From Erysipelotrichaceae bacterium (GTDB lineage: Bacteria; Bacillota_I; Bacilli_A; Erysipelotrichales; Erysipelotrichaceae), in the NCBI GenBank assembly GCA_012516665.1, contig JAAYWN010000015.1, positions 1 through 36,718 on the forward strand: DNA of 36,718 bases. The letters are read 5' to 3'. The translations under genes and the position numbers were made by a program. Each line of letters begins with the position of its first letter. The first letter of the stretch is position 1. Below are positions 15,673-25,040 of the stretch, piece by piece. The notes under the pieces were generated by a model. It worked only from the letters and a program-made list of their open reading frames with translations. It did no database searches and was not told the origin of the DNA.

Positions 15673-17643
15673 ATGTCAGAACTAAGCTTGCATATTTTCC
15701 AGGACAGTGAACTGCTGATCATCTTATTGGTCAGCCTATCGGCCATTGCCATTCTCTGCCTCATCTTTCACTTTCTGCCCAAGCGCACAGAAAAAGAACC
15801 GCTGCAGAAAGAAAGTTCACTTTCTTTTGTAACACCTTCGCGTACATTTCAGAAATTGCACATCAAGGACTGGTTCCTGATCTGTCTGATTGCCGTCCCC
15901 TATGCTATTGTTTCCTTTTGGCAGCTGGGATCCACTGTCTTTCCTGTATCCACCTGGCAGCCAAGCAGTTCCAGCGGCACACAGGATGTGATCCTGGAGC
16001 TCACTGATGATACTGATTTCAGTGCGATCTATACCATCTACAGCGATGGCGATGACAGCATCAATCCAGACTATCTTTCTGGAACTTCCGGCATGAGCTT
16101 TGCCGGTTCCAATGATGGTGCCAATTGGGAAGATCTTGCGACTCTCTCTTCTGGATCGATCTATGAATACACCATCACGGAAGGAACATGGAACTTCCGC
16201 TATATCAAGATCCATGCTGTTTCAAAGACAAATACTCTGACCGAGATTGGTTTCCGCAATGCAGCTTCGGATGGCTTTCTGCCAGTCAAGGTCTATCAGG
16301 ACGACTATGCTGATTCTTCATATCCAGCTTCTATGCTGATCGATGAACAGGATACGCTGATCCTGCATCCGACATATTATGATCAAGCATACTTTGATGA
16401 GATCTATCACCCGCGCAACGCCAGTGAGATCAGCACCGGACATATTATGTATGCCACCGTGCATCCATTATTCGGCACCAATCTGATTGCCCTGTCCATT
16501 AAGCTGTTCGGCATGAATCCTCTTGCCTGGCGGCTGCCTGGGGCCATTACCGGTGTCCTGATCATCCCGCTGATCTACGCTATTGCTAAGCTCTTATTCA
16601 GAAAACGAAGCTTAGCAGCCATGGCTGCTCTGCTCTGCGCCTGTGACTTCATGCATCTTACGACTTCCCGCATTGGTACGTTAGAGCCCTTCAGCATCTT
16701 CTTCATTCTGCTGATGTTCTATTTTATGATCAAGTATTACTATACGAGCTTCTATGATACCTCACTGAAAAAGACACTGAAGACATTGCTGTTCTGCGGC
16801 ATCGCGATGGGCATTGCCATTTCCACCAAATGGACGGCCTGCTATTCTGCCGTCGGCTTAGCGATCCTGCTGTTTGCCAATCTGTTCCGCAGACTGTATG
16901 AATACATGCAAGCAAGGAAAGCGCTGCGGCATCTTGATGAGCTGACCGATGGCCAGGCACATGAAGCAATGATGATCCGTGATTTCTTCGGAAAAAAGTT
17001 CTGGATCACGATCGGTCTATGCTTACTCTTCTTTATCGCTGTACCGATTGTTATCTATTGGCTGACCTATCTGCCTGACCGTGTCTGGAAAACAGATACC
17101 TGGTCCATTGCCAATGTATGGTCGCAGAATATGTATATGTACAATTATCACATCAATCTGAAAGCGACCCATCCGTATTCTTCTGTCTGGTATCAATGGA
17201 TCGTCGACGCCAGACCGATCTGGTACAATTTTTCCACTGATGCGAACGGTCTTCTGCACAGCATCTCGTGCTATTCCAATCCATTGCTGACATGGGGCGG
17301 AATCATAGGTTTTATGGCCTGCGGAACAGAACTGATCAGCCATCGCAATCGCGAAGCTTGGGTCATCTTAGTCGGATACTTAACGGCCCTGATGCCTTGG
17401 CTCATCATTACCCGCTGTGTCTTTGCCTATCACTTCTATCCAGCCAGCTGTTTTCTGATTTTTGCAATCGTCTTTCTCTTCTCCCGGATCATGGATAAAA
17501 AATGGGGAAAGCGATTCATTCTTCTGTTCCTGCTGACCTATATCATTCTCTTTTTGGCCTTTCTGCCTTCTACTGCCGGCTTTGGTACGACCCTGCCTTA
17601 TATTAAATCCATGGAGTGGTTTGGAAGCTGGTACTTTGGATGA
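15673..17643 (+). CDS. GT39-type membrane mannosyltransferase (PMT family) with an inserted discoidin-like loop
   Basis: A 656-residue multi-spanning transferase that would move a sugar from a polyprenyl-phosphate carrier to an acceptor outside the membrane. The first membrane helix is at about residues 14-34 and another at 67-83. The hallmark acidic pair of the first outside loop is FDE at 241-243 in YYDQAYFDEIYHPRNASE, followed by VHPLFGTNLI (263-272), TSRIGTLEPF (331-340) and STKWTACYS (384-392), all PMT-like. Between the second helix and FDE lies about 140 residues containing FAGSNDGANWEDLATL and FRYIKIHA, a pattern like an F5/8 type C (discoidin) domain, often a sugar-binding fold. AGAGGTC precedes the ATG. 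The next gene overlaps it by 4 bases. Acceptor unknown. Confidence 0.88.
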   Translation: MSELSLHIFQDSELLIILLVSLSAIAILCLIFHFLPKRTEKEPLQKESSLSFVTPSRTFQKLHIKDWFLICLIAVPYAIVSFWQLGSTVFPVSTWQPSSSSGTQDVILELTDDTDFSAIYTIYSDGDDSINPDYLSGTSGMSFAGSNDGANWEDLATLSSGSIYEYTITEGTWNFRYIKIHAVSKTNTLTEIGFRNAASDGFLPVKVYQDDYADSSYPASMLIDEQDTLILHPTYYDQAYFDEIYHPRNASEISTGHIMYATVHPLFGTNLIALSIKLFGMNPLAWRLPGAITGVLIIPLIYAIAKLLFRKRSLAAMAALLCACDFMHLTTSRIGTLEPFSIFFILLMFYFMIKYYYTSFYDTSLKKTLKTLLFCGIAMGIAISTKWTACYSAVGLAILLFANLFRRLYEYMQARKALRHLDELTDGQAHEAMMIRDFFGKKFWITIGLCLLFFIAVPIVIYWLTYLPDRVWKTDTWSIANVWSQNMYMYNYHINLKATHPYSSVWYQWIVDARPIWYNFSTDANGLLHSISCYSNPLLTWGGIIGFMACGTELISHRNREAWVILVGYLTALMPWLIITRCVFAYHFYPASCFLIFAIVFLFSRIMDKKWGKRFILLFLLTYIILFLAFLPSTAGFGTTLPYIKSMEWFGSWYFG

Positions 17644-19349
17644 AAATATTTATAAAGGAACATTGGCTGGATCTTCTCTTTCTTCTGGGGATCACAGCTG
17701 TACTGATGATCCCGTATCTTGGCATGGATCTATTGCCGATCGAGCATGATACTTTCTTTCATGTCTCTCGCATTGAACAGCTGTCACGTTCCATCAGTGA
17801 AGGCAATTGGTTTCCTGCCATCTATCCCTATGAGAATTATGGCTTCGGCTACAGCAGTCCGCTGTTCTATTCCGATGTTCTGCTGATTCCTGCAGCTCTG
17901 CTGCACTTAACTGGGGTACCTTTGACCATCTGCTACAAAGCATCTGTTATGGCCGCTTCTTTTATCAGTGCCTATGCTATGTGGCATCTGTCCATGAAGA
18001 TCTCACAGAAACGGTCTCTTTCCTGGCTTGCTTCAGCAGCCTATATCTTTGCCAACTACCGCATTACCGACATCTATGTACGCGGCGCTCTCGGCGAAGT
18101 GTTTGCCATGATGTTCCTGCCGATGCTGCTGGAAGGGCTCTACGTCATTCTTTGGCAGAAAGATAAAAAATGGCACATGCTTGCCATCGGTCTTACCGGG
18201 CTTGCCCTGTCACATGATCTGACTTTCCTCATGGGTGTCCTTCTCTGCATCATTTTATTTGCTGTAAAGATCAAAGAACTAACAAAAGAAATCTTCCTGG
18301 CACTGTGCAAAGGAGTCGGTACAGCCTTTCTGCTGACTGCCTTCTTTACTCTTCCTATGATTGAACAGCTTCTATCGCAGAAATATGTATTGAACTATGG
18401 TACAGACCTTGGTGCCGGAGCCATGCATCTATGGCAGTTCTTTGTCAATAAAACAGTCTTTGGCATGAGCGGCTATAATCTGACACCGGAAAACACGATG
18501 ACCATGAATGTCGGATGGTTTCTGACTTTTGCACCGCTGCTGTTCCTCCTTTTGGACCACAAAAAAAAGGAGCATCCTTTTGTACTGACACTGTGCATCA
18601 TCGGCTATATCGCCATGCTGCTGCCCACCAATATCATTCCCTGGAGCAGTCTGACGTTTCTGCGCTTCATGCAGTTTCCTTGGCGCTTAAGCACGATCGC
18701 CATGCTGTGCTTAGCGGTTCCTTCAGCGTATGGCATCTTCGCTCTATGTTCAAAAAATTGGTTTGCACCGATTATTCTTGTATGTTTGATCGGCGAAGGC
18801 ATATATCACGTTGTACCTGTCTTCTCACGTACCTTCGGCATGACATCTGCCATGACGTGGAGCGATATTCTGAATGGTGCAATCATTGACCCTTGCTACA
18901 AAGCAACATATATCCGCGTTGAATTGGCCGGTGCTGACTATCTGCCGCAGAATGCTCCAGACTATCGTACCTATGGGACTACGATCAAAGATGATACCGA
19001 AACAGCCTTAGATATCAGCTATACAAAGACCGGCACTAAGATGGTCTTTGAAGTCAGCGATGAAACAACATCTTCTTTTGTTCTTCCGCTGACATACTAC
19101 AAGGGATATCAGGTCGCCCGCGTAAACGATGACGGAAGCACTGAATACATCAATACATATAAAACATATGACGGCATGGTCGCCTGTGACAATATCGGTT
19201 CAGGCACCTATGTATGCTGGTATGAAAACACATGGATCCGCAAGATCAGCATGAATGTTTCCTTGGCAACTGCTGTCATGCTTGCCTTGTCTGCTTTCTG
19301 GAAAAAGAAAAAGATCGATCGGCATGTATGCAGAAGGAGCTCTCATTGA
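17640..19349 (+). CDS. GT-C-like membrane protein (PTPS-related / YfhO-like), putative glycosyltransferase
   Basis: A 569-residue protein with ten or more hydrophobic helices in its first 400 residues and a soluble C-terminal region before one last helix and a basic tail. The first outside loop reads EHDTFFHVSRIEQL (about 37-50); an acidic residue near a DxxxHxxR pattern is common in GT-C enzymes. The overall look fits the family first called 6-pyruvoyl-tetrahydropterin-synthase-related membrane proteins. The start is the ATG at 17640, which overlaps the previous stop as ATGA; no strong ribosome site is needed if translation is coupled. It probably works with the PMT-type enzyme in glycosylation of a surface polymer or protein (inference). 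Confidence 0.8.
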   Translation: MKIFIKEHWLDLLFLLGITAVLMIPYLGMDLLPIEHDTFFHVSRIEQLSRSISEGNWFPAIYPYENYGFGYSSPLFYSDVLLIPAALLHLTGVPLTICYKASVMAASFISAYAMWHLSMKISQKRSLSWLASAAYIFANYRITDIYVRGALGEVFAMMFLPMLLEGLYVILWQKDKKWHMLAIGLTGLALSHDLTFLMGVLLCIILFAVKIKELTKEIFLALCKGVGTAFLLTAFFTLPMIEQLLSQKYVLNYGTDLGAGAMHLWQFFVNKTVFGMSGYNLTPENTMTMNVGWFLTFAPLLFLLLDHKKKEHPFVLTLCIIGYIAMLLPTNIIPWSSLTFLRFMQFPWRLSTIAMLCLAVPSAYGIFALCSKNWFAPIILVCLIGEGIYHVVPVFSRTFGMTSAMTWSDILNGAIIDPCYKATYIRVELAGADYLPQNAPDYRTYGTTIKDDTETALDISYTKTGTKMVFEVSDETTSSFVLPLTYYKGYQVARVNDDGSTEYINTYKTYDGMVACDNIGSGTYVCWYENTWIRKISMNVSLATAVMLALSAFWKKKKIDRHVCRRSSH

Positions 19350-19361
19350 GAGCTCCTTTTT
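19336..19361 (+). terminator. Terminator overlapping the end of the glycosyltransferase operon
   Basis: GGAGCTCTC and GAGAGCTCC form a perfect 9-bp stem with a 3-base loop, then five T residues. The TGA stop codon (19347-19349) falls across the loop and the 3' arm, so the hairpin is partly coding. Confidence 0.9.
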
Positions 19362-19362
19362 A

Positions 19363-20652
19363 TCACTCATTTTTCTGAATCGCTTGAGATTCTTCAATCA
19401 GACGGCGGTACATGATCTGATTCAAAAGACTGCCAAACAGCAGTGCAAGCAGAACTGTCAGGATCATCAGAACAGTCATATGCCACGTCAGAGATCCATG
19501 GATCGTATAGGAGATCAGGATATTTGAGATATAGAACAATGCAGCCAGCAGTACTGCACCGTACACCATCCTTACTTCTTGTTTCATGACCGTTCGGCAG
19601 TCATGCGATGTACAGCCATTGTACCGAAGGATCCGATAGTCTGTGCACCGCGTACTGATCTCACTGCCAAAGCGGAACATCAAGGCCATCGCCTGCATGA
19701 ATGTCATCAGCAGATAGGAAACAAATATTGTCATCATCGCAATCGGTTGATCCATCGCAGCTGCCAGCAGGGCTGCCAAGATCGTTGCACTGACAATGAA
19801 CAGAATAATATTGAAGCGCAGAATATAAAGATCTTTTCTGAACATACCTATTGACGCAAGTCGGAGCGGATGATCTGTTTCTCTTTTTCTGATCCAGGAA
19901 TTCAAGACTGGCTTCATTTTCTTTGTCAGAATGCCATAGATGCCCGCAGCCCCGACAAAGGCAGCCAAAGGAATGTATTCCTGCTTGATATAAAAGACCG
20001 CTGCCGGCACAAAGAACAGCAGGATCCAGAAGGTATGTTCGACCCATGACGGAATCTTGATCACCGACGGCATGCCGACAGAAGCACTGGTCTCATTCAT
20101 TGTGACTGTACTTGGATTCATCAATTGGCCGACACTGTTGCGATAGGCAAAGCTGAAGTTCAGCAGAACGATCCAGAAAACAACATACAGGATCACGACA
20201 GCAGACTGCAGGATCGCCTGAGCATTCATGGTGATCAGAAAGCCGGATGCCTGTGCCATCATGACTTGATTGGCCAAAGGCAGAAGCATGCATGCAAGCA
20301 GGATTCCGCAGGGAATTGCCAGCAGAAGAAGCATAACTGTCTGATACAGCAGAAACGCAGATGTCTGCGTAAATTTAGCACCGCATAATAAGCGCACTGC
20401 CAATTCTTTGGATTTCAGTTTCACATAGTATTCATTGGCAAACAGGATATCAATACTGCAGAGGACTAAGACAAGTGCCGTCACGATCGTGATCTTGTTA
20501 TCTGAGTTGTGCAGCGGATCCACCGAAGGATCGCTGGTCGAGATACTGAAGAACATACAGATAAATACAGTCGTCAGCACTAGGATCAGCCAATAGAAAA
20601 ATGCTTTGGTACGATCCTTTAATAATGAATGCATTGCATCGCGGAAGATCAT
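19363..20652 (-). CDS. FtsX-type ABC transporter permease without a nearby ATPase
   Basis: A 429-residue membrane protein with about ten helices arranged as two half-units. Cytoplasmic KSKELAVRLLCGAK (about 79-92) resembles the coupling motif of FtsX/MacB/BceB permeases, and SEISTRCTDYRILRYNG in the second half is its likely counterpart. It lacks the large extracellular domain of MacB or BceB proteins. No ATP-binding gene adjoins it. It lies 37 bases after the GH13 gene and has AGGAG 8 bases before its ATG, so it may be cotranscribed with that enzyme. Function unknown; peptide resistance or sensing would be a guess from the family. Confidence 0.75.
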   Translation of the reverse strand: MIFRDAMHSLLKDRTKAFFYWLILVLTTVFICMFFSISTSDPSVDPLHNSDNKITIVTALVLVLCSIDILFANEYYVKLKSKELAVRLLCGAKFTQTSAFLLYQTVMLLLLAIPCGILLACMLLPLANQVMMAQASGFLITMNAQAILQSAVVILYVVFWIVLLNFSFAYRNSVGQLMNPSTVTMNETSASVGMPSVIKIPSWVEHTFWILLFFVPAAVFYIKQEYIPLAAFVGAAGIYGILTKKMKPVLNSWIRKRETDHPLRLASIGMFRKDLYILRFNIILFIVSATILAALLAAAMDQPIAMMTIFVSYLLMTFMQAMALMFRFGSEISTRCTDYRILRYNGCTSHDCRTVMKQEVRMVYGAVLLAALFYISNILISYTIHGSLTWHMTVLMILTVLLALLFGSLLNQIMYRRLIEESQAIQKNE

Positions 20653-20689
20653 AGAGAATTCTCCTGGAAGATCAATTTTCTTATCATGC

Positions 20690-22525
20690 TTATTTTACCT
20701 TCTTCCAGATCCGAGCACCATAGGGACCTAACGATGTACCATAGAGCCTCTTTGGATAGATCAGTTCATAAGAAGCATCTGTATTATAAGGAGACATCTT
20801 CTTTTCGGTCAGACTGCAGTCAATGATAAAGTCTTCTTCCTCATTCTTTCGTTCATAGACAAAACGATCATGATGCCGATTCAGCACTTTGAATTCACCA
20901 TAGATAAGAGCTGGATGTTCTTTCCGCAGAGCAATCAGATCATGATAGATCTGGGCAATCTCAGGAAGCACCGTCTGACGCAGGTGTTCCGGTACGTCCG
21001 GCTCATTCCACGGCAGCATCGCCCGCACATGATCTCTCGTCCCGGCTTTGATCGTCTGCCATGCTTCAGCAGCGCTTTTTCCCTGTGCCCGCAGCTGTTT
21101 CTCATAATTGACAGATTCCACATCATGGATCTCTGACATATCATGAAAATCCAGATCCGTCAGGCCCATTTCATCTCCCTGGAAAATGAAAGGCGTTCCT
21201 CGCAGCGTAAACTGCATTACTGCCAGCAGTCCCTCGATCTCTTTTGTATACTTTCCTGCCGGATCAATCTTTGACACCATGCGCGGATTGTCATGATTGT
21301 TATAGAACAGGCTCATCCAGCACTGATTTCCATAATGCGAAAGCCAATCGATCATATAATCACGATAGAAATTCAGGTCATATTTATAATCATCCCAGCG
21401 GACATGTCCTGGTGTCTCCAGATGATCAAAGGAAAAGACCATATCCAATTCTTTTCTTTCTTCACCGGTGATCAATTGGCACATTTTCATGCCAAGACCA
21501 GGTGTTTCGCCAACCGAGAACGCCTGATGGGGAGCAAAACATTTTTCATTCAGTTCATGCAGGTATTCATGCAGATGCGGGCCATAGAAATAATGCTCAA
21601 TGCCGGTATATCCCATCAAAGCACCTATGGATTCATCGCCATGCGGCAGGCCTGGATCCTTTGATGTGTAATTGATCACATCTAAACGGAAGCCATCCAC
21701 GCCCTGGTCCAACCACCAATTGACCATCATCTCTGCTCCCTGTCTGACCATCGGTTCATCCCAATTCAGATCGATCTGTTTTTTAGAGAAAAGATGCAGG
21801 GCCCAGTCTTTGTTTTCGCCATATTGATCCCATGCTGACGGAGCAAAGAAAGAAGACCAGTTGTTCGGCGCATGCTCTGAATGAGGTGCAAAGAAATAAC
21901 AATTCCGATAAGGACTGTCCGGGGATTTCAAAGCTTCCTGGAACCAGCGATGTTCATCACTTGTATGATTGATGACCAGGTCCATGATCAGTCTCATGCC
22001 TCTTGCATGGATTTCCTTCAGCAGTATCTTAAAATCTTCCATTGTCCCGAATTCCGGATTGATCCGACGATAGTCGCGGATATCATAGCCATTATCATCC
22101 ATCGGACTGTCATAGATCGGTGAAAGCCACAGAGCATCGGCCCCAAGATCTTTTAAGTAATCCAACTTGCCTGCAATTCCTTTCAGATCACCGATGCCAT
22201 CATGATCTGCATCAAAAAAGGTTCGCGGATAGATCTGATAGAACACAGCTTCTTTCCACCATTTCTTTGCAATCTCTCCTTTGCCGGTCAGCGGTTCTTC
22301 TGTTTCTGAATTGATGAGATGCAGAAAAGCATGCCAGAATTCCTCATCCAATAATTTTTTCGTGAGCGGGGCAATCGTCTTCAATTTCTGGTGCGAAAGC
22401 AGCGGATTGGTGAGCATCCCTTCAGGCAGTCCCTTCTGCATTAAGATCTTCGCAAGAATATCATGACCGATAGCTGTCTTATATACATCACCGATCGTAC
22501 TCTCCATTGTCAATTGTTCTTTCAT
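20690..22525 (-). CDS. GH13 alpha-glucosidase with extra N-terminal helical module
   Basis: A 611-residue enzyme of the alpha-amylase clan, probably an oligo-1,6-glucosidase or related alpha-glucosidase in the cytoplasm (no signal peptide). The TIM barrel starts at about 88 (WWKEAVFYQIYPRTF). Conserved regions: DLVINHTS at 182-189, GFRLDVIN with nucleophile Asp282, VGE with acid/base Glu340, and NNHDNPR with Asp412. The C-terminal beta domain ends with YGARIWKKVK. Residues 1-87 form an additional module (STIGDVYKTAIGHDILAKIL, then NPLLSHQKLKTI) not needed for catalysis. AGGAG stands 6 bases before the ATG at 22525. Sequence alone does not settle the linkage cut. Confidence 0.92.
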   Translation of the reverse strand: MKEQLTMESTIGDVYKTAIGHDILAKILMQKGLPEGMLTNPLLSHQKLKTIAPLTKKLLDEEFWHAFLHLINSETEEPLTGKGEIAKKWWKEAVFYQIYPRTFFDADHDGIGDLKGIAGKLDYLKDLGADALWLSPIYDSPMDDNGYDIRDYRRINPEFGTMEDFKILLKEIHARGMRLIMDLVINHTSDEHRWFQEALKSPDSPYRNCYFFAPHSEHAPNNWSSFFAPSAWDQYGENKDWALHLFSKKQIDLNWDEPMVRQGAEMMVNWWLDQGVDGFRLDVINYTSKDPGLPHGDESIGALMGYTGIEHYFYGPHLHEYLHELNEKCFAPHQAFSVGETPGLGMKMCQLITGEERKELDMVFSFDHLETPGHVRWDDYKYDLNFYRDYMIDWLSHYGNQCWMSLFYNNHDNPRMVSKIDPAGKYTKEIEGLLAVMQFTLRGTPFIFQGDEMGLTDLDFHDMSEIHDVESVNYEKQLRAQGKSAAEAWQTIKAGTRDHVRAMLPWNEPDVPEHLRQTVLPEIAQIYHDLIALRKEHPALIYGEFKVLNRHHDRFVYERKNEEEDFIIDCSLTEKKMSPYNTDASYELIYPKRLYGTSLGPYGARIWKKVK

Positions 22526-22547
22526 ACGCAGCTCCTATTTATTCCAG

Positions 22548-22553
22548 TTTATA
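22548..22553 (-). promoter_or_regulatory. Possible -10 box of the GH13 gene
   Basis: TATAAA on the - strand, 22 bases before the start codon; the -35 match is poor. Confidence 0.35.
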
Positions 22554-22595
22554 CTTTTGTGCCGCGAAAAGAAATGAGCACAGTCACCGCATACC

Positions 22596-22628
22596 AAAAA
22601 AAGATCCCCCGCTATTTAGCAGAGGACC
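22596..22628 (-). terminator. Terminator of pheST
   Basis: On the - strand a 10-bp stem with wobble pairs (22603-22612 with 22619-22628, loop of 6) is followed by seven T residues, 7 bases after the pheT stop codon. Confidence 0.85.
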
Positions 22629-22635
22629 TATTGGA

Positions 22636-25023
22636 TCAAGCTCTTAATTCAGCTTTTACTTTTTCTTTCAGACTGTTCAGGATCTTTTTATGCGCCTCAT
22701 TGATCTCATCATCCTTCAGCGTATGATCTGCCTGATAGGTAATATGCAGGGCAACTGATTTCTGATCAGCAGCGACATGTTCCCCTTCATAGACATCAAA
22801 GATCTGCACATCAGATACGATCTTGGCACCGCTACGGCGGATAGCTTCCAGAATGCTCTGTGCCGGTACATCACGCTTAACGACCAAGGAAATATCTCTC
22901 GCTACTGACTGGAATTTATTGAGCTCTTCAAACTTGATGCGGGCACCTGTTCCATGCAGGACAGGATCGATATTCAATTCGGCATAGGCAATCCGACCAA
23001 GATCGAATTTCTTTGCATACTCAGGATGCACTTCACCGAAGATGCCCAAGAATTCTTTGCCAAGATAGATCTCAGCGCTGCGATATGGGTGGAAATGGAT
23101 CAGATCTTTCTGATTTTCTTTGATACGGATGCGGGTTCCCGTATAGCCGCACTGCTTCAGCCATGCCAAGAGGATCCCCTTCATCGCATAGAAATCACCA
23201 GGCTGAGCAAATTTGTGCAACGGATCATTCGTCAGCTGTCCATCCAGAACAACAGCGAGACGTTCTTCTTCCTTGTCATCCTGTGCATAGAGCTTCGAGA
23301 TTTCATAGAAAGCTAGATCCTGGTTGTCGTGCGCTTCATTGTACTGTACGCATTCCAAGACAGAATTGATCATTGAAGTACGAAGATATTTTCTGGCTTC
23401 ACTCATCGGCATCGCCAGTGCAACCGCTTTGCCGATTGGTTCCAATGCGCTGTCAATATAATCCTGACCAACAAGTGTATATGTCATGATCTCATTGAGC
23501 CCCATCGCCATCATTGCATCACGGCTCGTCCGGCGCAATGCCTGTACCGGCGTCAGCTGGCCTACGGTCGCGGCAATCTGCGGCAGTGTGCTGTTCAGAC
23601 TGTCAAAGCCGATCAAACGGATCACTTCTTCATCAATATCTGCTTTTCCTTCAATATCGATACGATAGGACGGAATGTGGCTGATGATCTCATCGCCATT
23701 GATCTCCGGCTTGAAATCCAGCCACTTCAGCGTATCGGCGACCTGTTCCATAGTAAAAGCGGTACCTAATAAGCCATTGCAGTGTGTCAGCGTTTCTTTT
23801 ACCGTCAAAGGCTGATCCTTTTCTGTGCCAGCCTTGACAGTCGCTTCAAAACCAGATGCATCGGCATACTTGCGCAGCAGCTGTACAGAACGATCCATTG
23901 CTTTTGCCATGGCACCTTCTTCAATGCCCTTGGTAAATCTCTGAGCAGCTTCTGTCACTAAATTCAGACGGATGGAAGTGTGACGGATGGAAGCATGGTC
24001 AAAGTGTGCTGCTTCAATAAAGATAGCATCTGTATCTTCATCGATCATCGATTCTTCACCGCCCATAATGCCGGCAATACCTGTAGCTTCGCCATTTTCA
24101 GTGATCAGAATATCACCCTTCTGGATGGCAAATTCATTGCCGTCCAAAGCTTTCATGGTCAGCTGCTGATCATCAACGACCGTGATGTCATGTCCTTTCA
24201 GCTTCTTCAGATCATAGTAATGAAGTGGCTGTCCTGTTTCCAGCATTACAAAGTTGGAAATATCAACAACATTATTTATCGCATTGATACCAGCAGCATT
24301 TAAGTACTGCTGCATCCATTTTGGCGAAGGTCCTATCTTGACATGATTGACAGCTTTGCCAAGATAGCAGGAGCATTTTTCCGTCTTGGTTTCAACTTTG
24401 AAATCTCCCTTTTCACCAATATCAGACTGGCCTTCAAATGCCGGCCATTTCACTTCACGATGCACGATAGCACCGACTTCCTTAGCCATATTCCACATTG
24501 CTGAGCAATCTGCTCTGTTCGGCGTCAGTGAAACATCCAGGATCGTATCATCCAAGCCTAAATATTTCAGGACATTTCTTTCGCCGACAGGTGCATCAGC
24601 AGGAAGTTCTTCAATGCCATTCACCTGATCTTCTCTTAAGCTCTTTCTGTCAACACCTAGTTCAAGCAAGGAGCACAGCATGCCATTGGAAGCAATGCCA
24701 TGCAATGGCTTGGCTTCGATCGTTCCGCCCGGAAGCACAGCTCCCGGCAATGCCGCAATCACTTTTAAGCCCTTGCGGCAGTTCGGTGCGCCGCATACGA
24801 TCTGATAGACCGCATTCCCGACGTTCGTCTGGGTCAGATGCAAATGAGTCCCTTCAATATCTTCACATGACATGACTTCGCCGACAGCCAAGCCAGATGC
24901 CTGTGCCATCGCTTCGATTCCCTCAACTTCCAATCCTGCTGTTGTCATGCGCTCCGCAAGATCTTCCGGCGCAATATCAGAGAGATCAACATATTCCTTG
25001 AGCCAGTTATAACTTAATTTCAT
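22636..25023 (-). CDS. pheT: Phenylalanine--tRNA ligase beta subunit
   Basis: Large subunit of the alpha2-beta2 enzyme that charges tRNA-Phe; it carries the editing site and binds the tRNA. At 795 residues it is full length. The N-terminal EMAP-like tRNA-binding domain (about 40-150) holds VGEVMSCEDIEGTHLHLTQ and the QIVCGAPNCRKGL stretch. The B3/B4 editing domain follows (NAINNVVDISNFVMLETGQPLHYYD), then the B5 domain and a C-terminal ferredoxin-fold anticodon-binding domain (KFQSVARDISLVVKRDV onward). It starts 17 bases after pheS, with GGAG upstream of the ATG. Confidence 0.98.
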   Translation of the reverse strand: MKLSYNWLKEYVDLSDIAPEDLAERMTTAGLEVEGIEAMAQASGLAVGEVMSCEDIEGTHLHLTQTNVGNAVYQIVCGAPNCRKGLKVIAALPGAVLPGGTIEAKPLHGIASNGMLCSLLELGVDRKSLREDQVNGIEELPADAPVGERNVLKYLGLDDTILDVSLTPNRADCSAMWNMAKEVGAIVHREVKWPAFEGQSDIGEKGDFKVETKTEKCSCYLGKAVNHVKIGPSPKWMQQYLNAAGINAINNVVDISNFVMLETGQPLHYYDLKKLKGHDITVVDDQQLTMKALDGNEFAIQKGDILITENGEATGIAGIMGGEESMIDEDTDAIFIEAAHFDHASIRHTSIRLNLVTEAAQRFTKGIEEGAMAKAMDRSVQLLRKYADASGFEATVKAGTEKDQPLTVKETLTHCNGLLGTAFTMEQVADTLKWLDFKPEINGDEIISHIPSYRIDIEGKADIDEEVIRLIGFDSLNSTLPQIAATVGQLTPVQALRRTSRDAMMAMGLNEIMTYTLVGQDYIDSALEPIGKAVALAMPMSEARKYLRTSMINSVLECVQYNEAHDNQDLAFYEISKLYAQDDKEEERLAVVLDGQLTNDPLHKFAQPGDFYAMKGILLAWLKQCGYTGTRIRIKENQKDLIHFHPYRSAEIYLGKEFLGIFGEVHPEYAKKFDLGRIAYAELNIDPVLHGTGARIKFEELNKFQSVARDISLVVKRDVPAQSILEAIRRSGAKIVSDVQIFDVYEGEHVAADQKSVALHITYQADHTLKDDEINEAHKKILNSLKEKVKAELRA

Positions 25024-25040
25024 TTTCTTTCTCTCCTTCT

